Of a stretch of DNA of 64,000 nt, positions 35,698 to 44,841 are shown in pieces. Source of the DNA: Roseiarcus sp963748545 (lineage in GTDB: Bacteria > Pseudomonadota > Alphaproteobacteria > Rhizobiales > Beijerinckiaceae); NCBI GenBank assembly GCA_963748545.1, contig CAVVJO010000028.1, positions 20,805 through 84,804 on the forward strand, given 5' to 3'. Every line of letters starts with the position of its first letter. The stretch's first letter is position 1. The notes below the pieces were generated by a model that searched no databases, was not told the DNA's origin, and worked only from the letters and a program-made list of their open reading frames with translations. Both the position numbers and the translations under genes were made by a program.

Positions 35698-36456
35698 CTA
35701 CTTATCGATGGTGTCGAGCACCTCATGCAGCGCTCCGCCGGATACGCGGAGCATGCCGGTATAAGGCAGGCCGAGTTCGAGAATGAGGAAGATTGCGAAA
35801 GCGACGCAGAGCGCGCCGAAGGCCATGGCCCCGAGCACCAGTCCGTTGGGCTTCACAAACAGTCCCATGGCGAAGAAGAGCACAATCGCCCAAATCCCCA
35901 AGACGATCAGCATGCCCGCACTGACCGGGTGGCTTGCGAGCTGGAGGGCCATCAGGACGCGACCCTGCATGATCTGGTTCGTGAGTGCGGTCGCGGATGC
36001 AACCGCCTGCTTCTGCGAGTCGGTCTCGGGTTTGAGCGAGGCGAGATAGGCCTTGGACGCCTGGCCAAAGGCGAGCGGAACGTCGACCTGGAGCAGCTTC
36101 TGATCGGGCTCGCCGCTCCCCCAGAAGGTATCATAGGCCTGCTGCACGGATTCTCTCAACTTGTCGCGCGCGGGCTTTGTCTCGGGGCCATACTGGGCCA
36201 GCGCCTGGTCGAGCATCAGGATCTGGGACGACAGCGTTTCGAGTTCGGTCTTCTGACCGCCGAAGAACCCGAAACTCGTGCCGATCAAGGTGCCGAGCAC
36301 GAGCGCGAGCAGAAGGCTGACGATTCCCACGACCTGGCCGACGACGGCTCGCGCGTTCTCGTCCTTCTGGCTTTCCGGCAGCTGTTTGTGCGCCCAGAGG
36401 CCGAGAAACCCGGCGCAGAGGATCAGGATGAATAGGACGATGGAGACGAGCACCAT
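35698..36456 (-). CDS. DUF4239 membrane protein
   Basis: Inner-membrane protein of 252 residues with four hydrophobic segments: two near the N-terminus (IVLFILILCAGFLGLW and VGIVSLLLALVLGTLIGTSF) and two near the C-terminus (GMLIVLGIWAIVLFFAMGLF and ALCVAFAIFLILELGL). A periplasmic or cytoplasmic helical region lies between them. This is the DUF4239 (bestrophin-like) layout. Function unknown. Confidence 0.82.
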   Translation of the reverse strand: MVLVSIVLFILILCAGFLGLWAHKQLPESQKDENARAVVGQVVGIVSLLLALVLGTLIGTSFGFFGGQKTELETLSSQILMLDQALAQYGPETKPARDKLRESVQQAYDTFWGSGEPDQKLLQVDVPLAFGQASKAYLASLKPETDSQKQAVASATALTNQIMQGRVLMALQLASHPVSAGMLIVLGIWAIVLFFAMGLFVKPNGLVLGAMAFGALCVAFAIFLILELGLPYTGMLRVSGGALHEVLDTIDK

Positions 36457-36749
36457 GGCGGCCGGGGTTCCTCGGGTTTCGGAGGACGCGGCGCCCGGTG
36501 AAGAATATCACGAAGTGGCGTCCGCATCGTTATCATCGATGTCGAGCGAATGCTTTAAGATGCTCTGGATGAAAATGTCCATCCGGCGCGTCCGGTTCTC
36601 CTGCGGCGGTGATTCGACGCCCGCGGCGTGGCGCTGTCGACGAGTTATGCGTCGACGTTCCCTCCAACGGCGTCGGCTCTCGGAAGCGCACCGAGCGCCG
36701 ATGGGATCGCCGCGGGCGGACGACCCCTCAAGGGCGGCGACGCCTGGAG

Positions 36750-37457
36750 TCAGGCCTTGGGCTGATCGAGCAGGGCGCCTTCGCGGTAGAGGAAGCCGGC
36801 GAGGCCTGCGCCGATCAGCGGGGCGACGATGAACAGCCAGAGCTGCGCGACATATTGGGGATTGGAGGCGAAGCCGACGATCGCCGGGCCGATCGAGCGG
36901 GCCGGATTGACTGAAGTGCCGGTGATGTTGATGCCGACCAGATGGATCGCGGCGAGCGCGAGGCCGATGGCGAGACCCGCAAAGCCCTTCGGCATGAAGG
37001 GATGGGTGACGCCGAGGATGGTGACCAGGAACAGGAAGGTCGCGACGATCTCGAACACCAGGGCCGAGAGCATGTTGTATTCGCCGAGATAGCCCGCGCC
37101 CCAGCCGTTCTGGCCCAAGCCGCCGGTCCAGCCCGAGGCCTTGCCGGACAGGATGAGATAGAGCACGCCCGCCCCGACGAGCGCGCCGAGCACCTGGGCG
37201 ATCCAGTAGGTCACCATCTCGCTCGCGCTCATGCGGCCGGCGACGAAGACGCCGAAGCTGACGGCCGGGTTGACGTGACAGCCGGAGATCGGCCCGATGC
37301 CGTAGGCCATCGCCACGATGGCGAAGCCGAAGGCGCTGGCGATGCCGAGCAGGTCGACCGCGGTCGCCCCTGTTCCCATGCCGCCGATCGCCGCGGTCCC
37401 GCAGCCGAAGAAGACGAGGGCGAAGGTTCCGATGAATTCCGCCAGTTGTTTGTTCAT
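36750..37457 (-). CDS. aqpZ: Aquaporin Z
   Basis: Water channel of the MIP family, 235 residues, six membrane helices. Both pore loops are intact: CHVNPAVSFG and SVNPARSIGP, each with NPA. The selectivity residues His and Cys next to them match water-specific AqpZ and not glycerol facilitators. The start MNKQLAEFIGTFALVFFG at 37457 is the family's usual N-terminus. Single gene. Confidence 0.95.
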   Translation of the reverse strand: MNKQLAEFIGTFALVFFGCGTAAIGGMGTGATAVDLLGIASAFGFAIVAMAYGIGPISGCHVNPAVSFGVFVAGRMSASEMVTYWIAQVLGALVGAGVLYLILSGKASGWTGGLGQNGWGAGYLGEYNMLSALVFEIVATFLFLVTILGVTHPFMPKGFAGLAIGLALAAIHLVGINITGTSVNPARSIGPAIVGFASNPQYVAQLWLFIVAPLIGAGLAGFLYREGALLDQPKA

Positions 37458-37699
37458 TGTGCGTTTCCCCTTGAGACGTCGCAACGAGCGACGGCGCGGC
37501 TTCAGCTGTGCGAGAGAAGCCATAACCGGCCCGAGCCGGCCTGAATAGGGCCCGAACGGCGAGGCCGCTGCCTTGGTCCCCGGAATTCGCCCGGACCTGC
37601 GGCGTTGCTTTCGCAAGGCGCGCGGATATATATGCGACGCTTTTCGTGTGACCCCCTGATGAAGCGGCGCGGCTTTCGCGTCGCCGGAGCCCTCTGACC

Positions 37700-38044
37700 G
37701 TGTTCATAACCGAAGCTTTCGCCCAGACCGCCGGCTTGCCGGCGGGCATGAACGACACGGTCGTCCAACTCGTGCCGATCGTCGCCATGATCGCGATCGT
37801 CTATTTCGTGCTTTGGCGACCGCAGCAGCGGCGGGCGAAGGAGCAGCGCGAACTGGTGCAGGCGGCGAAGCGCGGCGACACCGTCGTCACCACGGGCGGG
37901 CTCATCGGCAAGATCAGCAAGTCGGTCGACGACAACGAGGTCGAACTCGAGGTCGCCCCCAATGTCAAAGTCCGTCTGGCCCGTTCCGGCATCGCCGAGG
38001 TCCGCGCCAAGGGCGAGCCGGTGAAAGACCCGGCCAAAGCCTGA
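37700..38044 (+). CDS. yajC: Preprotein translocase subunit YajC
   Basis: Small single-span membrane protein of 114 residues in the Sec holotranslocon. The membrane helix is VPIVAMIAIVYFVLWRPQQ, followed by the conserved cytoplasmic RAKEQRELVQAAKRGDTVVTTGGLIGKI. Start codon GTG at 37700. It opens the yajC-secD-secF cluster, the usual order. Confidence 0.95.
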   Translation: MFITEAFAQTAGLPAGMNDTVVQLVPIVAMIAIVYFVLWRPQQRRAKEQRELVQAAKRGDTVVTTGGLIGKISKSVDDNEVELEVAPNVKVRLARSGIAEVRAKGEPVKDPAKA

Positions 38045-38107
38045 CGCCAGTCGCCGCGCTGACGCCGAGTTCGTCCGCGCTGACGCCGAAATAGATTGAG
38101 AGCCCGA

Positions 38108-39699
38108 ATGCTCCGCTTCGCCCCCTGGAAACTGGCCTCGGTCCTGGCGCTCGTCGCCGCCGCGATCCTGCTCATCCTTCCGAGCTTCCTGTCGTCCGAA
38201 GTGGTCGACGCCCTCGCAGCGCGGGTTCCGAGTTTCATTCCGCTGCGCCAGATCGTCCTGGGCCTCGACCTCCAGGGCGGCGCCTACATGTTGATGCAGG
38301 TCGACGACGCCTCGGTCGTCAAGACTCAGGTCGAAGCCCTGCGCGACGACGTTCGCCAGAAGATGCGGGACGGCAAGATCGCCCTCTCGGGCGGGATCGC
38401 GACCCAGCCGCGCGGCGTTCTCGTCCGCATCGCAGACCCGGCCGAACGCGACAAGGCCTATGCGCTTTTGCAGGGGCTGAGCCAGCCGATCGGCGGCGCG
38501 CTCGCCGGCGGCAACGGCCGAACCCTCGACGTGACGGAGACCGACAGCGGCGTTCAGCTCACGCTCACCGACGCGGCCATCGCCGATAAGGTGCGGCACG
38601 CCGTCACGCAGTCGATCGAAGTGCTGAACCGGCGCATCAACGCGATGGGCACCAAGGAAACCGAGATCGCTCAGCAGGGCACGAACCGGGTGCTGATCGA
38701 GGTGCCGGGGCTCCAGGACACGACCAAGCTCAAGGAGATCATTGGCCAGACCGCCAAGCTCGACTTCCAGCTCGCGGCCGACCCCGGCGATCCGCCGAAC
38801 GAGGTCGAAACCCTGCCGATGCAAAAGGGCGGCGGGACGATCGCCGTTCAGAAGCGCATCATGGTCGACGGCGAGGATCTGGTCGACGCGCAGCAGAGCT
38901 TCGACCAGCAGAGCGGCGAGCCCGACGTGAGCTTCCGCTTCAATCTTCGCGGCGGCCAGAAATTCGGCGCGATCACGACCGAGAACGTCGGCCGCCCGTT
39001 CGCCATCGTGCTCGACGGCAAGGTGATCTCGGCGCCGGTGATCCGCTCGCCGATCACCGGCGGCACGGGACAGATCACCGGCAATTTCACGCTCGAAGAG
39101 GCCAGCAGCCTCGCGATCCTGCTGCGCGCCGGCGCGCTGCCCGCCAAGCTGACGGTGGTCGAGGAGCGCACGGTCGGTCCGGGCCTCGGCCAGGATTTCG
39201 ATCGACGCGGGGAAACGCGCGTCTTACGTCGGCGCCATCCTCGTGGCCATTTACATGATTGCGACCTACGGCGTTTTCGGCGTGTTCGCCGACCTAGCGC
39301 TGGCGGTCCACATCCTGCTGATTTTCGCATCGATGGTGCTGCTCGGCGCGACGTTGACGCTGCCCGGCATCGCCGGCATCGTCTTCACAATCGGCATGGC
39401 GGTCGATTTCGAACGTGCTGATCTATGAGCGCATTCGAGAGGAGTCGCATCTCGGGCGCTCGGTCATCTCGGCGCTCGACGCCGGTTTCAAGCGCGCCTT
39501 CGCGACCATCGTCGATTCCAACGTCACGATGTTTGTCGCCGCGCTGATCCTCTACCTGTTCGGTTCGGGCGCCGTGCGCGGCTTCGCCGTCTCGCTCGGC
39601 CTTGGAATCATCACCTCGATCGTCACGGCGGTGACGATGACGCGCATGATGATCGCGCTTTGGTACCGCCGCGTGCGGCCGACCAAGATTCCGATCTGA
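38108..39699 (+). CDS. secD: Protein translocase subunit SecD, two frameshifts
   Basis: Proton-motive-force-driven membrane subunit that completes protein export, 529 residues after repair. The first membrane helix (LASVLALVAAAILLILPSFL) is followed by the periplasmic P1 region beginning LGLDLQGGAYMLMQV and the C-terminal five helices. The frame breaks twice. At 39196-39198 GATTTCG should be GATTCG (GQDSIDAGKRASYVGAIL), and at 39407-39409 GATTTCG should be GATTCG (GMAVDSNVLIYERIREE). Both repaired sites are GATTC, a CcrM GANTC site. An essential gene with two defects strongly suggests sequencing error. Confidence 0.95.
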
Positions 39700-39718
39700 G
39701 CGGCCCGGGACAAAACCC

Positions 39719-40678
39719 ATGAAACTCCTTCGTCTCGCGCCCGAGAACACCAAGTTCGGCTTCATGCGGTTCCGCCGCGTGAGTTATCCGCTGTCGGCGG
39801 CGCTGTCGATCGTCTCCGTGCTGATGTTCCTGTTCGTGGGCATGAATTTCGGCATCGACTTCGCCGGCGGCACGCAGGTCGACATTCGCGCCAAGAACGG
39901 CGAGGCCCACATCGCCGACATCCGCACCAAGGCCGAGGGCCTGGGCCTCGGGCCGGTCGAGGTTCAACAGATCGGCTCGGACGCCGACGTGCTGCTGCGT
40001 CTCAACGTGCAGCCGGGCGGCGAGCAGGGCCAGCAGACGGCGATCTCCAAACTGCGCGACGCCTTCGGCGCCGATTACGAGTTCCGCAGCGTCGACTCGG
40101 TCGGTCCGAGCGTCTCCTCCGAACTGGTGCAGAGCGGCACGCTCGGCGTCGTCGTCGCGATCATCGCCGTTCTGACCTACCTCTGGTTCCGGTTCGAGTG
40201 GCAGTTCGCGGTCGGCGCGATCATCGGCACCATGCACGACCTGTTGCTGACGGTCGGGTTCTTCTGCGTCACCCAGATCGAGTTCAACCAGACCTCGATC
40301 GCGGCCATCCTGACGATCGTCGGCTACTCTCTTAACGAGACCGTGGTCGTGCTCGACCGCATCCGGGAAGTCATGCGCAAGTACAAGCGCCTGTCGACCG
40401 CCGAGATCATCGACATGTCGATCAACGCCGTGCTGCCGCGCACGATCATGACCGCGACGACGGTGTTCCTGGCGCTGCTCGCCCTGTTCTTCCTCGGCGG
40501 CCATGTCATCCGCTCGTTCTCGGCCGCGATGATCTGGGGCATTTTCGTCGCCACCTACTCGTCGATCTTCATCTGCTCGCCGATGCTGATCTACATGGGC
40601 GTTCGCGCCGACGTGTTCGACAAGAAGGACGCGCAAGCCGAGGGCTCGGACGCGAAGGCGGCGGACGCCAAGGCGTGA
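39719..40678 (+). CDS. secF: Protein translocase subunit SecF
   Basis: Partner of SecD, 319 residues, six membrane helices and one periplasmic domain. Conserved parts are NFGIDFAGGTQVDIR after the first helix, and VGYSLNETVVVLDRIRE with the family's RxR-like charged turn. It starts 19 bases after secD and its stop overlaps the start of the next gene by four bases, so the whole cluster is one operon. Confidence 0.96.
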   Translation: MKLLRLAPENTKFGFMRFRRVSYPLSAALSIVSVLMFLFVGMNFGIDFAGGTQVDIRAKNGEAHIADIRTKAEGLGLGPVEVQQIGSDADVLLRLNVQPGGEQGQQTAISKLRDAFGADYEFRSVDSVGPSVSSELVQSGTLGVVVAIIAVLTYLWFRFEWQFAVGAIIGTMHDLLLTVGFFCVTQIEFNQTSIAAILTIVGYSLNETVVVLDRIREVMRKYKRLSTAEIIDMSINAVLPRTIMTATTVFLALLALFFLGGHVIRSFSAAMIWGIFVATYSSIFICSPMLIYMGVRADVFDKKDAQAEGSDAKAADAKA

Positions 40679-41073
40679 CCCCCTTCGGCCCTGCCGCGCC
40701 CTTCGCGCCGGGACGCCACATCATCTCTGCGTATGGCGGCGGCGGCTTCGCCTTCGCCGGCATGGCGCATCAGGGCTCGATCCTGGCGACGCCGATGGGC
40801 GTGCGTCCGATCGAGGCGGAAACGGTCGACGATCTCGACTCGCGCGCTCTCTCGTCCCTGTTCGCCGAGCTGACGGAGCGGCCGGGCTCGATCGAATTCC
40901 TGGTGATCGGGGCGGGGGCCGAGCCGGCCTTCGCGCCAAAGCCGCTGCGAGCCGTGTTGCGCGCGGCCGGCCTCCGTTTCGACGCCATGGCGACCGGTCC
41001 GGCGCTCCGGGTCTACAACGTCATGCAGTCCGAGGATCGTCGGGTCGCGGCGGTCCTGATCGCCGCGCCGTGA
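40675..41073 (+). CDS. Mth938-like (DUF498) protein, NDUFAF3 homologue
   Basis: Protein of 132 residues with the Mth938 fold, the bacterial counterpart of mitochondrial complex I assembly factor NDUFAF3. The segment IEFLVIGAGAEPAFAPKPLRAVLRAAGL is the family core. GTG start at 40675 overlaps the secF stop; its own stop overlaps the next gene by four bases. The human protein's known role and the neighbouring NDUFAF6-like gene suggest a role in complex I assembly, by inference. Confidence 0.88.
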   Translation: MTPFGPAAPFAPGRHIISAYGGGGFAFAGMAHQGSILATPMGVRPIEAETVDDLDSRALSSLFAELTERPGSIEFLVIGAGAEPAFAPKPLRAVLRAAGLRFDAMATGPALRVYNVMQSEDRRVAAVLIAAP

Positions 41074-41942
41074 CCGCGTCCGATCCGGTTCCCGCCGAGA
41101 CGCTGGCGGAAGCCTTCAAGCATTGCGCCGCGGTCGCTCGGGAGCACGCACGCGACCAGTGGCTCGGCGCCCTCTACGCGCCCGCGGCGAGCCGGGATGC
41201 GCTCCTTGCGCTGGCCGCCTTCGACCACGAGATTCGCCAGGCGCGGCTGCGCGCGCGCGACCCCAATCTTGCGGCGCTGAGGCTTGCGTGGTGGCGCGAA
41301 GCCGCGCTTGGACCCGGTGATGCGGAAGCGGGCGGAAGTCCGACGGCGATTGCGCTTCGCGCGGCGATCGCCGCCTTCGCTCTTCCCGGGGCGGCGATCG
41401 AAGCGATGCTCGACGCGCGGCTGACGGAAATCGCGCCGCCGCAGGATTTTCCCCTTGCGGCCTTCGAGCAGTACGCCGCCGAGAGCGAGGGCGCCCGGTT
41501 GCGGCTCGCCGCGCGCATCGCCGCCGGCGGCCAGGATCTCGACGGCTCGGATGCGAGCGCCCCGGCGGGGTTCGCGCTGGCGCTGACGCGCATGCTTGCC
41601 AGTCTCTCGTCTCAGGCGGGCGTCGCGCCGACGCTCTTTCCCACGGACGTCGCCAGGCGCCACGGAGCGACCGGCGCGGATTTCGACGCCAGACGCGAAA
41701 CCCTGGGCGTCGTCGCGGCGGTGGCGGAGCTCTGCGCGCTCGCCCGCGAGCGCCTCGCCGAGGCCGAGCGGCGGCTCAAGGCGTCGCCGCCGCCGATCCT
41801 GCCGGCCTTCGTCCCGCTCGCGACCCTGAGGCTCGACCTCGACCGCATGGAGCGTCATGCGGAGCGGCCGTTTGATCCCGCGCCCGCGGCCTCGCCGCTC
41901 CGCCGGCAATGGGCGGTCTGGCGCTGGGCCCGGAAGTTTTGA
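41070..41942 (+). CDS. Phytoene/squalene synthase-like protein, NDUFAF6-type
   Basis: Helical protein of 290 residues with the all-alpha prenyl synthase fold. The first aspartate motif is reduced to AFDHEIRQ, and the conserved LRLAWWREA replaces the second; the full DXXXD pairs of active phytoene synthases are not seen. This matches the NDUFAF6 group, the other complex I assembly factor. GTG start at 41070 overlaps the upstream gene by four bases, making it fifth in the yajC-secD-secF operon. No carotenoid genes lie nearby. Confidence 0.83.
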   Translation: MTASDPVPAETLAEAFKHCAAVAREHARDQWLGALYAPAASRDALLALAAFDHEIRQARLRARDPNLAALRLAWWREAALGPGDAEAGGSPTAIALRAAIAAFALPGAAIEAMLDARLTEIAPPQDFPLAAFEQYAAESEGARLRLAARIAAGGQDLDGSDASAPAGFALALTRMLASLSSQAGVAPTLFPTDVARRHGATGADFDARRETLGVVAAVAELCALARERLAEAERRLKASPPPILPAFVPLATLRLDLDRMERHAERPFDPAPAASPLRRQWAVWRWARKF

Positions 41943-41997
41943 TCGAGGGGGCCGTCGGCGCGCGCCGGCTGCTCTGATAGGCTTTTTGTTCGCGCGC

Positions 41998-42825
41998 TCA
42001 GGTCGCCGTCTGGCCGCCCGCGGCCTCGTCGCGCTGGCGCAGGTACTCGCGCACGTCGCCGATCGAGTCCCGAAGCAGCTCGCTCATGCGTTGACGCGCG
42101 CGCTCGGCGTCTGTGTCGCGGATCGCCTCGAAGATCGCCCGATGTTGAAAGAGGCGATTGTCCTGAATGCCTGCGGCGCCCCGCCAGCTCAGCCGGAACG
42201 TGCATTCGAGCGCGGTGTGGATGAGCCCGCCGAGGGCCGCAAGGAACCGGTTTCCGGAGGCCTCGAGGATCGCCATGTGGAAATCGAGGTCGGCCCCGAT
42301 CAGGTCGCCGGCGCCGTTCTTGAGCCGCTCCATCCGGCCGTAGGCTTCGGCGATTCGCGCGACCGTGTCGCGCGAAGGCGAGGACGCCGCCAACGCCGCG
42401 GCCGGCGGTTCGACCATCTGGCGCAGCGCGAACAGTTCGTCGACCAGGTGCTCGCTCGGCGTCGCCGCGAGATGCCAGGCGAGCACCTCGGGATCGAGCA
42501 GATTCCACTCGGCCTTCGGTCGGACCCGCGTGCCGATCTTCGGGCGCGCGACGATCAGCCCCTTCGCGCTGAGGATGCTGTAGGCTTCCCGGAGCGCCGT
42601 GCGCGAGACGGAAAACCGGGCGCACATGTCCTGCGCGCTTGGCAGCAGCGAACCCGCTGGATAGAGGCCGGCGACGATCTCCTGACCCAGCCGGCCGGCC
42701 AACTGGCTGTAGATGTTGCGCTCGAAGGCGGGGTCGTCGCGCCCTTGGGCGCGGCCGACGGCGTGCGCGGACGAGATCCGTCGTCGCGAGACGACGGAGG
42801 CGGAAATTTTGCTGATGCGTGTCAT
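41998..42825 (-). CDS. FadR-type GntR regulator with FCD domain
   Basis: Transcriptional regulator of 275 residues. The winged helix is at about 35-100 (LPSAQDMCARFSVSRTALREAYSILSAKGLI); the C-terminal FCD domain (115-260) has the metal/ligand residues in ADLDFHMAILEASGN and FQHRAIFEAIRDTD. It lies 11 bases behind yjfF on the same strand, last in the furanose transport operon, and presumably represses it. A matching operator candidate lies upstream of ytfQ. Confidence 0.9.
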   Translation of the reverse strand: MTRISKISASVVSRRRISSAHAVGRAQGRDDPAFERNIYSQLAGRLGQEIVAGLYPAGSLLPSAQDMCARFSVSRTALREAYSILSAKGLIVARPKIGTRVRPKAEWNLLDPEVLAWHLAATPSEHLVDELFALRQMVEPPAAALAASSPSRDTVARIAEAYGRMERLKNGAGDLIGADLDFHMAILEASGNRFLAALGGLIHTALECTFRLSWRGAAGIQDNRLFQHRAIFEAIRDTDAERARQRMSELLRDSIGDVREYLRQRDEAAGGQTAT

Positions 42826-42836
42826 GGCTCGGCGCC

Positions 42837-43799
42837 TCAGGCCGCTCCCCGCAAGCGCAGGGAACCGACCAGCGATCTCTGCATTACGATGAAGATGAAC
42901 AGGAGAACCCCGCTGATGATCATGATCCAGGCGCCGTTCAGCGAGCCGTTGAAATCGATGATGGTCGCGATCAGGCCTAGGATCATGCCGCCGAACAGCG
43001 TACCGGCGACCATGCCGATTCCGCCGGTCAACATGGTTCCCCCGAGAACCACCGACGCGATGGCGGTGAGTTCGTTGCCGGTGCCGGCGAGCGGATAGCC
43101 GGACGAGGTGTAGAACGCGTAGATCACCCCGCCGAGCGCGCTAAAGAAACCGCCGAGCGCATAGATTCCAACCATCGTTCGCCGGATCGGCACGCCCATC
43201 AGTCTGGCCGACGTCTTGTCTCCGCCAATCGCGTAGACGTTGGCGCCGAAACCGGTGAAATGCGCGATCCCGATCGCGGCCACCAGCGCGATCAGCATGA
43301 CCACCGCGGAGCTGCGCAACACGCCGTCTCCCGGAAGGGGAATGCTGAGGCTCGAGAACCACTCGACGAACGGATGGTGGACCGGCACCGAATCGAGATT
43401 GATCATGAAGCAGCCGCCGCGCAGCAGGAACAGACCCGCGAGCGTGACGATGAACGGCTGGATCTCGCAGAAGTCGATGATCAGCCCCTGCAGCGCGCCA
43501 AACAGCAGTCCGAACACGAGCATCAAGGCGGCGGAGACGAGCGGATGCCACCCGATCACATCGAGATTGGCGATCACGACGCCGACGAAGCCGATCATCG
43601 AGCCGACCGAAAGGTCGATGCCGCCGGACAGGATGACGAAGGTCGTGCCGATCGCCGCGGTGATGATGAAGGCGTTGTCGGCGAGGATGTCGCCAAGAAC
43701 CTGCGTGGTGAGAAAATTGTTGTACAGATATCCGCCAACGAGAAACAGCGCGACGAACACCGCGATCGTTGCAAGAAGCGGAAGATACTTCTCGTTCAT
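42837..43799 (-). CDS. yjfF: Sugar ABC transporter permease, YjfF-like
   Basis: Inner-membrane permease of 320 residues, about 10 helices, of the ribose/galactofuranose group. Conserved segments are IGTTFVILSGGIDLSVGSMI, LQGLIIDFCEIQPFIVTLAG and VYAIGGDKTSARLMGVPIRR. It pairs with YtfT as the second half of a heterodimeric channel. Its start overlaps the ytfT stop by four bases. Confidence 0.9.
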   Translation of the reverse strand: MNEKYLPLLATIAVFVALFLVGGYLYNNFLTTQVLGDILADNAFIITAAIGTTFVILSGGIDLSVGSMIGFVGVVIANLDVIGWHPLVSAALMLVFGLLFGALQGLIIDFCEIQPFIVTLAGLFLLRGGCFMINLDSVPVHHPFVEWFSSLSIPLPGDGVLRSSAVVMLIALVAAIGIAHFTGFGANVYAIGGDKTSARLMGVPIRRTMVGIYALGGFFSALGGVIYAFYTSSGYPLAGTGNELTAIASVVLGGTMLTGGIGMVAGTLFGGMILGLIATIIDFNGSLNGAWIMIISGVLLFIFIVMQRSLVGSLRLRGAA

Positions 43800-44841
43800 C
43801 GCTGCGTCCTCGCCAAAGCGTTATACAGCGCGTTGCGCAGGTTGGTCGATTGCAGCAGCAGGACGATAATGACCACGATCGCCTTCACCACCAGGTTGTA
43901 TTCGGGCGGCAGGCCGCTGGTCAGGATCGAGGTGGTCAGCGCCTGGATGACCAGCACGCCGAGAATCGTCATGCCGAGATAGACGCGCCCGCCCGAGAGC
44001 GAACCGCCGCCGATCACCACGGCGAGGATCGCGTCGAGCTCGATATAGAGGCCGATGCTGACGGGATCGGAGGTGTGCGTATCGGCGGCCAGCACGATTC
44101 CCGCCCAGCCCGCGCAGAAGCCGGAGATGAGATACGCCGCATAGATGACCAGCCGGGCGTTGATCCCGACGATCTTGGCCGCGGCCGGGTTGGAGCCCAC
44201 CGATTCGAGCAGCAGTCCAAACGCGGTGCGCCGGATCAACAGCCACACCACGACGAAGATCGCGGCAAACAGGATCAGGCGGGTCGGGATCAGGCCGATG
44301 TGGCCGACGCTCAACCCTTGCAGCAGAGGGCTGGTGAAGCTCGGGTTGGTTCCCCCGTACAGGAGGTTGATCATCAGCCCGATGCCTCGCCCGGACGTCA
44401 TCAGGATCAGCGTCGCGATGATCGGCTGAATGTCGAGCACCGCCACGAGGAATCCGTTCCACACCCCGCAGAGTAAGGCCGCGCCGAGGGCGATCAGGAG
44501 GACGAGCGCGTGCGGATCGCCGGCGTGAATGCGCCAGGTGATGACCGCGCCGACAATGGCGATGATCGCGCCGACCGAGAGGTCGATCCCCTTGGTGCCG
44601 ATGACCGCGGCCATGCCGATCGCCACCAGCGCCGTCGGCACGGCGCGGTACAGAATGTCGATCAGGTTGCCGAACAGCCGGCCCTCGACGATGCGAATCT
44701 GGAAGAAGCCGGGGAAATGATTCCATCGACGATCAGGATCAACGCCAGCGCGACGATCGGCCAGACGGCGCGATGTCCGGCCATCGCGCGCAGCCAGGAA
44801 GGGGACGGCGCCGCCGCGGGAATCTCAGCCGAATGCTTCAC
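43796..44841 (-). CDS. ytfT: Sugar ABC transporter permease, YtfT-like, frameshifted
   Basis: Inner-membrane permease of 348 residues after repair, matching E. coli YtfT: LILIVDGIISPGFFQIRI, GRLFGNLIDILYRAVPTALV, GMAAVIGTKGIDLSVGAI, LWxGFLVAVLDIQPIIATLI type segments and ELDAILAVVIGGGSLSGG. The start is the GTG at 44841, which overlaps the ytfR stop by four bases. A base is missing near 44711-44713: ATTTCCCCGGCTTC should hold one more G to give ISPGFF. The remaining frame is open throughout. Partner of YjfF and the two-domain ATPase. Confidence 0.88.

Noticed and set aside
39190..39415. Programmed frameshifting in secD
   Set aside because: There is no slippery heptamer; both shifts are repaired by deleting one T and restore the standard SecD sequence.
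41070..41942. Carotenoid or hopanoid synthesis gene
   Set aside because: The aspartate-rich motifs of active phytoene or squalene synthases are incomplete and the neighbours are Sec genes; the NDUFAF6-type reading fits better.
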